Shown here: piece after piece, positions 1 to 9,422 of the stretch | Layout: each line of letters begins with the position of its first letter | How positions within the stretch are numbered: position 1 is the first letter of the stretch | DNA from: Taeniopygia guttata | Lineage: Eukaryota; Chordata; Aves; Passeriformes; Estrildidae | Assembly (NCBI RefSeq): GCF_048771995.1 | Contig: NC_133026.1 | Span: 60,575,001-60,639,000, forward strand | Direction: 5' to 3' | DNA: 64,000 nt | Made by a program: the position numbers and the translations under genes | Notes under the pieces: generated by a model | Seen by the model: the letters and a program-made list of their open reading frames with translations, nothing else | What the model was told of the DNA's origin: nothing | The model's database searches: none

Positions 1-1896
1 CTCCTTCTGCATGTTCAAGGCAGCTCTCCATCTGTGCCCTGGCAGAATTCAAGCAGGTAGTAGGTTAATATGTATTCTCAGCGCTGGTGAGAAGAGTCCT
101 GTCATGCATGCTTGCTTTTTTAGTATGTATGGAGATCTTAAAGGAAGCTTGCAAACTTGGTAGAATGTTGGATGTAAGAATTTTCATTAGCAATTAAGAT
201 GGAAAAGAAGAAAAAACCAAGATGCTGTTACTCTGATTTTTAAGAGAGCCTCTAGTTCAATTGTAACAGTCATTTTAAATTAAGGGGAAAATAAGCCAGG
301 CTGTCCAGAAGCTTTAGCCTGTATTGTCTGCGTAGGATGTTCTGCTGGGTATCATTCCCTTCAGGGCACATGGTCTGTTTGTACTGGTGACCCTGAGGAG
401 GCTGGAACCAGTGTGTTGAGGTAGCTTTTTTTTCCCACCACTGCTGGGAAGCCTTGAGAAAACTCTAGATCCTTGACCTGCCCAGGAGCCAGAGGTCACT
501 CAGCCCAGTTAAAAAAGAGACAAAAAGAAACTTTTGTGACCCAGGTTCGTCTGCCCTAGAGATAAATGCCATGTATGAGAAGTCTGCAATGCAAATGTGT
601 TTGCTGATGTGTGTCTTGCTTTGCAGGTGCAACAGAATTAAAATCTCTGCTACTTTAGAGGAGATCCAGGTTTCCAGTTTGATTTGGGGTTAGGTAACCT
701 TTTTTAATAGTCAAGGCAAGACATTTGCCTCCTATTTGTCATGCAGAGAGCTGCAAAACCAAGAACTTAAAACACAAATGGTTCCAACATTATTTATGTA
801 ATTTGTTGGCTTTTAGTCTGCCCTCACTGATGTACATCCTGGTTATTAATGTAAAAAGAAATCAAACTGGATGTGACAGTACTTTAGGTTATTTGAGGAA
901 GGCTTTGCAATGCAGAAAAGACTTTCCTGTGTGTACAGGTCAGGTGGGGATTTAGAGGAAAAACGAATGCTCAGAGTGAACAGTTAGACCTTTCTGCTTG
1001 TGTCTTTTTATGTTTCATTTGGTTCATGAAAGGTTTGGGTGTCTTTGAAGTGCCTGCAGCATGTGGGGAGCTCGCTTTTCCTGCCTTTGGAAGAGAGCAG
1101 TAGGGAGCAGGGGGTAGGTCATCTCTCCCAGCAATGCAGGGCTGTGAAGAGAAGAGTATAAACAGAGAGGGCTGGGCCCTTTTTAAGTCTTTTCTATGCT
1201 CTGGGAGATACTTGAAATTCAGGCTAAAGGCTATGTTGGTAGTAAATTGGAGGGTAGAGGATCAAGGACTTACTTGAAAATTGGACTGCACAATTGGGGA
1301 ATGCAGAAGGGCTATGCCTGCTGTGAGGACCACAGGCTGGCTCTTGCAGATTGGTGCAGGATCAGGATGGAGCTGAGTTCTGTTTTGTGGGTGTTTTCAT
1401 GAAAGGCTGTTGCTGCACGTTGTTGCTAAACAACTACTTTAAATTTTTTTTTCAATTTAGGGGATGCTGCAGGTCGTACAGGAGATTTCATTTGAGTACA
1501 ATGAAAAGAGCACAGAAACTTGTTTAAATGGCTGGGAGAGATGTATAAGTTTTAAAAGTCAGTTTGCTGTACTAGCTTTCATCAAACGAGTGGCAAATTA
1601 GCTTTGTATTTGTACAGGGCCTGGTTTGAACCAAATAGCTCAGGGGTGAAGGCAGGGGGAAGCACAGACCAGCTAAGCAAAGAAGTGCAGCTGACACCCT
1701 CATAGAGACTTAGTTACTAGTTGGTTGTATACACGCACATAAAGGTAACCACTTTGGATGTCCCGCTTCGTTTTCTACTATTAAATGTCTTACTAAGAAC
1801 TGGGAGAGTAAAAAAGGGTGTTCTTTTCACGTTTGAAGTTGGATCACATTAGCAAGTCCATCCATTGCATCTCTCTCCTTTCCTTTCTCCTTGCAG
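1..1896 (+). other. PHLPP1: PHLPP1 intron (5' part outside window)
   Basis: This is intronic sequence upstream of the first PHLPP1 exon visible here. It ends in a strong polypyrimidine tract and CAG acceptor just before 1897. The preceding exon, which should encode the last leucine-rich repeats, was looked for and is not in this stretch, so it lies outside the window. No repeats or RNA genes were recognised. An acceptor-like CAG at about 627 opens a short frame that does not match PHLPP. Confidence 0.8.
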
Positions 1897-2001
1897 CAAT
1901 ATCCGGTGCTTCAAGATCGACCAGCCGTCGGCCGGCGACGCGTCGGGAGCGCCGGCGGTGTGGAGTCACGGCTACACGGAGGCGTCCGGCGTCAAGAATA
2001 A
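1897..2001 (+). CDS. PHLPP1: PHLPP1 coding exon (LRR-PP2C linker, internal)
   Basis: This 105-base exon starts in phase 2 (the C completes an Asn codon) and reads NIRCFKIDQPSAGDASGAPA and onward to GVKN. That is the linker joining the leucine-rich repeats to the phosphatase domain. The residues NIRCFKIDQPS distinguish PHLPP1 from PHLPP2, which has THITTLKIDQ-like sequence here. The last two bases (AA) join the G of the next exon to give the Lys of VKNK. The acceptor is strong. The donor is AA|GTACGG, with C at +4 and no further match to the consensus, so it looks weak. The exon is CpG-dense compared with its AT-rich introns. Confidence 0.92.
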   Translation, partial: QYPVLQDRPAVGRRRVGSAGGVESRLHGGVRRQE

Positions 2002-2916
2002 GTACGGCCTGGCACGGCTTTTGTTGTGCAAGCGCCTCTGTGCCGGGACAAAGAAATCCTTTCCTCAGTGGAAGTTTTGGGGACGTTCTGGGGTTTGCAG
2101 AGGCCAAGCCACGTCTCTCCATTTGTGTACCGAGCTCTCCTGCCTGGCTCTCCCTTTGGGTCTTTGTTAGGGAAGTTGCTAAGATACAAGGGTAGCTGAC
2201 ACATTTGGTCTATGCAAGACTCTGCTACTTGCAAAAGACCTGAGTGTTTAAAAGCATTTTCCTCTTTGCAAAGCTTCTTTATCTTCAACCAAAGGATGTT
2301 TACCAAGAAAATCAGAGATACTAAAGAAGAGACAGAATGGCCAAAACTCTGAATATTCATAGTGAGTGGCGTTCCTGGGACTAAAGGCAGCACTTGACAA
2401 ATAATGTACCAAGAGTCTGCTAGTCTCTGTGTTGCTGGCAATGTGATGAATCTTTCTTTGTTCCTCAAATACCTTTTTAGAAATCTTCTGCTACCTAGGT
2501 TTCCATAGCAAGTGCCAGCAAGCCTTTCCTAACTCTTAACTGATTTAACACACAACTTGGTTATCAGCACGCTAAATCCCAAGGATGGCTTTTGGAGCAG
2601 CAAGTGCAGTTTAAATTGGAGTTGTTTCAGAGATACTTTCCCTCCCATTTTTACAATAAAAAATTCACATGCTGAAAAGGAGGAAGAATCCTTAGGGCTT
2701 AGCTTGAACCTCCAGTATAGTTCTTTCCATGTCTTAGCACTGTTGATGAGCCTCACTCATCCCCACAGCTCAGAAAGCAGTCCTGAAACTCCTGTGACCA
2801 GAGGTGGTTAAAGCTGGCGCTCAGAGCAAGCTGCATCTCTCTGGTCAAAATGACAACTTGAGAAACTAGTAGTGGCACAGAACCCCTGATGTTTTCCTGC
2901 TTTGTTTTTTCCCTAG
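2002..2916 (+). other. PHLPP1: PHLPP1 intron
   Basis: Intron of 915 bases between two phase-matched PHLPP1 exons, with a GTACGG donor and a TTTTTTCCCTAG acceptor. Several chance open frames cross it in both directions. None resembles a known protein. No repeat was recognised. Confidence 0.85.
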
Positions 2917-3111
2917 GCTGTGTGTGGCAGCGCTTTCGGCCAACAACTTCTGCGACAACCGGGAGGCCCTTTATGGTGTGTTTGATGGGGACCGCAATGT
3001 GGAAGTGCCCTATCTGCTGCAATGCACAATGAGTGACATCCTGGCAGAAGAGCTGCAGAAAACAAAGAATGAGGAGGAATACATGATCAACACTTTCATT
3101 GTTATGCAGAG
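2917..3111 (+). CDS. PHLPP1: PHLPP1 coding exon (PP2C domain, first metal-binding motif)
   Basis: This 195-base exon (1 + 64 codons + 2) encodes LCVAALSANNFCDNREALYG and continues through VFDGDRNVEVPYLLQCTMSD to NTFIVMQR. It is the start of the PP2C phosphatase fold. The Asp in YGVFDGD matches the conserved metal-coordinating Asp of the PP2C GVFDGHGG motif; PHLPP proteins characteristically keep the Asp but lack the HGG. The acceptor follows a T-rich tract and the donor AG|GTGAGT is near-perfect. The terminal AG joins the next exon's G to give Arg. No disabling change is seen. Confidence 0.95.
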
Positions 3112-5213
3112 GTGAGTCTTGGATCTGAAGTTTTTTTTACCTTATCTGTGCTTACTGTGCAGGTCAGGCACCTGCTCTTGCTTCGAAGAAATGTGAGAGG
3201 GGGGAAAAAAAGCCTTGGTATCTGGCTACAGTGTTTCCTTATATTGCTTGTTTTGTGAATATTGCCTCAGTTCCTTTGAGGTGTGGGGAGAAAAATCCCA
3301 ACACCTCTCCAACCAAGCAAAAAAATCCCAACCCACCTGCAAAGTTACTAAAATGTTCATGACTAAGTGGTGGGTGAAGGTTTATTCCTTTTTGGTATCA
3401 TCTCCGAGTATTAAGGTTTACAATTGGCCATAACCAAGTCAGTGATATCAATGTCTTGATCATCTTTTTAAACTTCCTTGCTACAACTGCCTGCAAAGCC
3501 TGAACTCATCCTTTCTGTTTCTGCATACCAATTCAGGTTATTTAAGGTTATGCAAATATTTAATACACGGAGTCTGACTTTATAGAAATCCCTTTGGCCT
3601 TTGAATAATATTTGAGCAGGACCCATCCATAGAGCTTGTGATATAATAGTTGTGAGTGTAATAGTAGTTGTGTGGAGTGGTTTGGAAACCATGTGTGCTG
3701 TTCTGGACAGAAAAAGAAATTGTGCAAGGGAGACACTGGGTGAAGGAGGAGTGTGAAGGGAATTGAACAGAGGAGAGTGAAGAGGTCACAGAAACAGAGG
3801 GGAAAGCAAATAACCAGCTTAGAGACTGAGTAAATGGATCAAATTAAAAGTAGCATTGCTTCTCGTTGAATTTCTGCACCATTGGAAAGGAAAAATACTT
3901 GAAGTTGTTGTATTGGGAAAGATAGGGAAGCAGTAGGGTGGCATTGAATCTTACAAACACAAGGGAGAAAACACTTCCTTCCCATAATTGCTTACAACAG
4001 TGCCTCAGACTGCCAACTGAGAAGGTGGTTGCCATATACTTAAAATACTCAAAAACAATAACAAATTTGAGTACTGGAAGTACTTATTAAGTGGTTTTGT
4101 TTGCTACTAATTCAATTTACAAAGCTCTTTTTTTGGTGGGGGGTTGGTGTTTTGATTTTTACTTGGTTTTGGGTGTTTTTGTTTTGTTGTTTTGTTTTTT
4201 GTTTTTGTTTTTGTCTCAAATCAAAATCAGCTAACCATTTCTTTGGAGAACCACAAATAGTATTCATTCCAGTTGCATTTAGCCATTCACTGATGCTTAC
4301 AGGTGATATGCAGCACTCCTAGAGTTTAGAGTTTTATATTTGTAAAAAATAATGAAGAAAGAACATTTAGGCTTGGTTGCAAATTTAGTTGTCCATTCTG
4401 TCCCCAAGATTTTGAATCTAAAGTTCTTATTAACTATACCTAGCCTTAATATAAATACTAGTAATTAGCTTTCTAATTACTATAGAGATAAGATCCTGAT
4501 AAACAAGCTACTAGGAATGATGGGTGCTTTTTCATAGTCTAATATTGAAATTAATTTACATTTTAATGGCAGACTTCTGAAAACTTCCTTTTTATCCATA
4601 GACTTTTTTTTCCTACTGTGGCTTCTACTGAAAAAGCAGGCTTAAACATATCTAAGAACTTTTTTAACAGGCTAGCACCTGACTGCATAAATTTACTTTT
4701 TCACAGTTGAATTCACAGCCATTGTGATTTTTTTGTGATAATTTGATAACTTTTATGAACATTATCCTGAAGATATCGCAAAACAGCGAACCTCTGCCGT
4801 CTGCTTTTGTGCAAAAGCAGAGAGTTTTTACAGTCAGAACTATTATTTTTATAATAAGATCCATAGCTTCAGAAGCCAAAGCTCTATCTGACCTTTAAAA
4901 CAAATATCTATTAGATGTAAAGGAAAAGACAACTGTGAAGCTGTTAGAAGTGAAAAGATTTTTTTTTTCTTAAATTGAGCCTATTTGAGTATCTGCATAT
5001 GTGAAAATAAAACCCTGCCTGAGAGTTGCACATGGGATCCCTGCAGTGCTGCTGCTGTAGTGTCACAGTCTTCAGTGGAGACTTTTGTTTCTGTCCCAGT
5101 GATCCAATAGTGTCCTGAATGCTTCTGGTTGTGGAACAGCGGCTGTTTCTCCACAGTGCTGCTAATACTTGTTTTCCAATTAAAGAACAATCACTGTTTT
5201 GTTTAAATTCCAG
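3112..5213 (+). other. PHLPP1: PHLPP1 intron
   Basis: Intron of about 2.1 kb. It contains a T/G-rich low-complexity tract at about 4126-4215 and otherwise unremarkable AT-rich sequence. The 3' splice site is TTTAAATTCCAG. No mobile element or RNA gene was recognised. Confidence 0.85.
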
Positions 5214-5442
5214 GAAACTTGGAACGGCTGGGCAGAAACTTGGAGGCTCTGCTGTCCTTTGCCACATAAAACATGATCCCATGGACCCTGGTGGATGCTT
5301 CACGCTAACCTCAGCAAACGTGGGGAAGTGCCAAACCGTTCTCTGCCGGAATGGGAAACCTCTGCCTTTGTCCAGGTGTTATGTGATGAGCTGTGAAGAA
5401 GAGCTGAAGAGGATTAAGCAACATAAGGCCATTATCACAGAG
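5214..5442 (+). CDS. PHLPP1: PHLPP1 coding exon (PP2C domain core)
   Basis: This 229-base exon (1 + 76 codons) encodes KLGTAGQKLGGSAVLCHIKH through FTLTSANVGKCQTVLCRNGK to KRIKQHKAIITE. These are the central beta-strands of the PP2C domain, equivalent to the GSTA-VALI and ANVGDSRAVL segments of canonical PP2Cs. The exon ends exactly on a codon (GAG|GTTAGA), so the next exon starts in phase 0. The reading frame is intact and very close to human PHLPP1 as remembered. Confidence 0.95.
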
Positions 5443-7339
5443 GTTAGAGAACAGCTGGGGAATGTTGCAACTTGCAGCTTCTTTGGAGAGCATTTGCACA
5501 GCAGTGCATGAAATGACATGATATCAGTAACCTCTAGGAGGTGGTGTTCATGGTGTGGGTTCCTCAGTTGCACTTCTCCTTTCAAGGTGATTCATACCGT
5601 GCAATCAAGTTGCTTTTCCATTCCATTGCCATGCTGGACTTCAGTTAGCTTTCAAGAGCATGTTGCATTGAAACGGGAAAGCAGATAGTCTCTCTTCCTT
5701 CTAATGGGAGAGGAATTGCTGTGTTGAAACTGTCATGGAGAGCTTTTCCAATTAAAAAGGATGAGAGGGCAGAGCACTTGGAACAATGCCGTCCTGCCCT
5801 TAGGAGACTCCTTGCTCCTGGCAGGCTGACTTTGCTGTCTGAGTTGTGTTCCCAGAACTGCCCTTTGACAGGCTGCTCTTGAAGAGAGCACTTGCCCAAG
5901 AGGAAAACTCACTCTGTGCTCAGCTGAACCATGAGAGAGGAGAAAACTATTTGTTCCTTTCTTAGATGCTTGAAGCCACTGCTGTCAGTTTTGCTTTGCC
6001 TTGTGTGACACATGCAGAAGAATAGACAAATATTGAATCCTCCTAATGGTGGGGGAAAGGGCAGAAACCTCCCTGTGTGCCTGAGAGCAGAGTGGGCATG
6101 TGTGTGTGGAGTAAGTCATGTGCCTGTTGATCTTGCCTGGGAAAGGTGAGGGCTGGGATCTCAAATGTGACAAATTGAAAGGGAATTACTCCAACATAGT
6201 GTGCATCAGGGAGGCATGCTCATTCTGTGGTTCTGTAGAGGAAAAGGGAAATTTCTAGGCTGAATCTTCAGATGACTCACTGATTTCATGTACACTGATG
6301 GCTTATCACTGCTGTCAGCCTTCTAATGGGAAAGTTAACAAGCCGACATGAGGACTTTTTTTTTTTCTGAGTGATTTTAAAGAGGAAGCTTTTTTAGTCT
6401 TGGTTCACTTTTTTTGTGGTTATCTGCTTTATAATAACGCCTACAATTATTGGCTGGACTCAAAAGGTGTAAATCCTCACCTTTGCTATTCTTCTTGACT
6501 ACGCAATTAACAGGGTGCAGCTATCCCCAGCAGGCTGACAGATAGCCAGACTTGCTGTTTCAGACACTTGCTCTGCTTATTCTGGCAGCTTGGATTCTAA
6601 CCAGAACAGGATTCTGGGATTTGGACGTGCATAGGATTCTTTTCGCAAATGCGTCCATTTTTACTGATGTTATCCCTTCAGATACTACTCCTCCTCCCTT
6701 TGCAAATGTCATATCTAAGTGGAAATGTAGTAAGTAATTGGGGCGTGTAAAACATTTCACTACAACTCAGCTGACTGAGAAATGCAGACTTGCTCTCTGC
6801 TACATTTGACTTGCATGCTTAATTTAAAGGGTTTTTTTAAAATGAACCTTTATAAAGTGATGAGCCAAGATAAAACCTACAATTGTTATAGCTGCAAGAG
6901 AAGACTTGTGTAACTGAATGAGCTGCCCATATATCAAATGTGTGTTGCTTTGCTCTGTCTAAAGCCAGATACGTGGGTGGAGGAGGGATAAGTCTGACTC
7001 ACTGGTAAAAGATTTGTCCAGTTGGCTGTTGCAGCTGCAGGAGCAGAATAGATGGCTCTTTGTTGCAGCCTTCTGCTTTGTTGGTCTGTGCATAGGTGGT
7101 GCTGATGACAAATCAGTTGGGTGTAGGAGGTGCAGCACAGGATTGCAAACCAGCCCTTGCTGTGCTATAATCCCAGCTCTGTCACCTCCTTGCAGGTCAC
7201 TTTGCTTGTCACTCTCCTTGTCTGTGAATGGCAGTGTTGGGGGCACTGCAAAAACAGCCATCAGTCAAATACAAGGAGAGGCAGGTACTGTATATCCTTG
7301 TCTATCTTGTTGCCAATTTCCTGTCCTTTCTCATTTCAG
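5443..7339 (+). other. PHLPP1: PHLPP1 last intron
   Basis: Intron of about 1.9 kb ending in TTTCTCATTTCAG before 7340. An open frame runs through its 3' end into the last exon from about 7130, but the splice acceptor and homology put the exon start at 7340. No recognised repeats. Confidence 0.85.
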
Positions 7340-8470
7340 GATGGCAAAGTGAATGGTGTGACAGATTCAACAAGAATCTTGGGGTACACCTTCCTTCACC
7401 CAAGTGTTGTGCCGCGTCCTCACGTCCAGTCCATTACCTTAACTCCACAAGATGAGTTCTTCATTTTGGGGAGCAAGGGGCTGTGGGACAGTCTCTCCAT
7501 GGATGAAGCAGTTGAGGCCGTCAGAAACGTGCCTGATGCGCTGGCAGCCGCCAAGAAGCTTTGCACTTTGGCCCAGAGTTACGGCTGCAACGACAGCATC
7601 AGCGCTGTCGTGGTTCAGCTCAACGTGACGGAGGACAGCTTCTGCTGCTGTGAGCTCAATGGGGTCCCGCCCCCCAGCCCCGGCATCTTCCCCCAGTCTG
7701 TCAACGTGGTCATCAAGGACAGGCCCGCAGACGCGCTCGGGATGCCGTCTTCGAGCAGCGGCATGGCTTCCGAAATCAGCAGCGAGATCTCCACCTCGGA
7801 AATGAGCAGCGAGGTGGGGTCCACAGCCTCCGACGAGCCTCCCCAGGTGACCATGAACGAGAACAGCCCGGCGTACCCGGGAGAGCAGCGCTGCATGCTG
7901 CACCCCGTCTGCCTGTCCAACTCTTTCCAGCGGCAGCTCTCCAGCGCCACCTTCTCCAGCGCCTTCTCTGACAACGGCCTTGACAGCGACGACGAGGAGC
8001 CCATCGAGGGGGTGTTCACCAATGGCAGCCGCGTGGAGGTGGAGGTGGACATCCACTGCAGCCGAGCGAAGGAGAAGCAGCTTCTCCAAGTGCCAGTGGA
8101 AGCCAGTGACGAAGGGATCGTTATCAGTGCCAATGAAGATGACCCCGGCCTTCCCAGGAAAGCTGAATATTCTGCCACAGGCACAATAGGGCGCCGGCGG
8201 GGCAACGGCTCTGTGGCACCACACGAGAGGAGCCATAACTTAATTGAAGTTGCAACAGATGCGCCACTCAGAAAAACCGGGGGCTACTTTGCTGCTCCAG
8301 CACAACCTGATCCTGATGACCAGTTCATCATCCCACCAGAGCTTGAAGAAGAAGTCAAGGAGATTATGAAGCAGCACCAGGAACAACAACAACAACAGCA
8401 GCAGCAGCAGCAACAGCAGAAGCAGTATCCGATGGACCACCTGGCAGACTATTATGACACACCACTATGA
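7340..8470 (+). CDS. PHLPP1: PHLPP1 terminal coding exon (PP2C end, Ser-rich tail, polyQ, PDZ ligand)
   Basis: PHLPP1 is a PH and leucine-rich-repeat Ser/Thr phosphatase that dephosphorylates the hydrophobic motif of Akt and PKC, damping survival signalling. This exon encodes 376 residues, ending at the TGA at 8468-8470. Residues 1-95 finish the PP2C domain: DGKVNGVTDSTRILGYTFLH, then ILGSKGLWDSLS, where Lys stands in place of the usual PP2C metal-binding Asp (a PHLPP trait), then GCNDSISAVVVQL with the conserved last Asp. After this comes a Ser-rich low-complexity region (SSSSGMASEISSE, SSEVGSTASDEPP), an acidic segment (GLDSDDEEPIEGVFTNGS) and the conserved DDQFIIPPELEEEVKEIM. A run of 12 Gln then precedes the final ADYYDTPL. 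The TPL C-terminus is the PHLPP1 PDZ ligand; PHLPP2 ends in TAL. The exon is GC3-rich, so long antisense frames overlap it as shadows. No frame damage. Confidence 0.96.
   Translation, partial: DGKVNGVTDSTRILGYTFLHPSVVPRPHVQSITLTPQDEFFILGSKGLWDSLSMDEAVEAVRNVPDALAAAKKLCTLAQSYGCNDSISAVVVQLNVTEDSFCCCELNGVPPPSPGIFPQSVNVVIKDRPADALGMPSSSSGMASEISSEISTSEMSSEVGSTASDEPPQVTMNENSPAYPGEQRCMLHPVCLSNSFQRQLSSATFSSAFSDNGLDSDDEEPIEGVFTNGSRVEVEVDIHCSRAKEKQLLQVPVEASDEGIVISANEDDPGLPRKAEYSATGTIGRRRGNGSVAPHERSHNLIEVATDAPLRKTGGYFAAPAQPDPDDQFIIPPELEEEVKEIMKQHQEQQQQQQQQQQQQKQYPMDHLADYYDTPL
8385..8427 (+). repeat. CAA/CAG polyglutamine tract in PHLPP1
   Basis: Within the last PHLPP1 exon, twelve consecutive Gln codons follow HQE: four CAA, five CAG, one CAA, two CAG, then Lys-Gln. 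The interruptions should limit expansion. From memory, the human protein has a shorter Gln run followed by a Pro-rich stretch at this place, so tract length and composition differ between lineages. Confidence 0.8.
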
Positions 8471-9422
8471 CCCACTCTATTTACTGCTCAAAAATAAACT
8501 AACAAAAAAGGAGACTTGACTGTGAGACCCAGTGGGCTTGCATTACAGCAGGGGTTTTCCTTATCCTTTTCCTTTATATACTTCCTTTTCCTTATCCTGC
8601 CACTACAGATAACTGCAGCTTTTCTGTTTGTTAGGTTTAATATTCATTGACTTTCTTCTAGAGACGCTTGACTGGTAAAGTTTAAAATAGTTAACCCTCC
8701 TTTAACATATCAAGTGTAAAAACAGGAAAACAAAACAAAAAATAATAAAAAAATAAAAAGGTTTAATATATTGCTGAGAAACAGATGATGATGTAATATT
8801 TTTTAAAATGGCTTGTTTGTTTTGTTTGAAAAGCAGGGCAGTAGCCAGTGCTAAATGATTTAAGTAATATTGTAATACTGTATTTCTTTGAGAGAAAAGG
8901 CTTTTTTTGGTCTTGAAAATGATAGACATTTGTAGAATATGGAGACTAACTCCTAGGAGTTGCTTTACTCTTTCAGGTGACTTAAGTCACTGAGATTCAC
9001 TAATTTTCTCTGAGAGAACAGTTGATTGGGAAATTCCTGTAAATAGCTCAGTGTTGTATAGTGATGCTTACATGTTTTGTAGCCTTGGCATTAAGGACAC
9101 AACCTGAAAAACTGACCTTTTTTTCTTAAGTGACTCTTTGGGCCGTGGTCATTAAACGCAATGGACTGTGTGGCTGTGTACAAGTTAGCTAGAGCCCAGG
9201 TGGTGTAGACTGTTCGAAGAAACTCACTTTTTCCTCTGGTCTCTTTCTTTCCTTACTTTTACAGACACGTTTTGTTTGTGTTCCTTAACTGCTGCCACAA
9301 CCAGCATGATTGTATAGAGCTCATTTGCTGTAGAACATTTACATACCAAGAGTTATATTAAAGCTGAATGCACAAATGAACATGTCATAATTTTTTGTTA
9401 TAATAAATACAAAATTTACACC
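8471..9422 (+). other. PHLPP1: PHLPP1 3' UTR with poly(A) signal
   Basis: The 3' UTR is AT-rich and about 950 bases long. Possible early poly(A) signals lie at about 8493 and 8741-8756. The best distal signal is AATAAA at 9402-9407, followed within about 20 bases by a TG/T-rich downstream element (TGATGTCTGCTTTTATGTC). Cleavage is expected near 9420. The endpoint is inferred from motifs only. Confidence 0.7.

Noticed and set aside
627-676. Acceptor-like CAG with a short frame CNRIKISATLEEIQ
   Set aside because: Does not match the PHLPP1 LRR exon expected before NIRCFKIDQ, and the donor GTTTCC is poor.
7439-8236. Long antisense frames (265 and 196 codons) across the PHLPP1 last exon
   Set aside because: They mirror a GC3-rich, well-conserved sense coding exon and have no domain, signal or independent support.
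1897-8470. Assignment of the phosphatase as PHLPP2, suggested by the MARVELD3-like neighbour
   Set aside because: The residues NIRCFKIDQPS, VIKDRPADALG and the DTPL end fit PHLPP1; PHLPP2 ends in EEFDTAL. The BCL2 3' UTR on the far side confirms the PHLPP1 locus.
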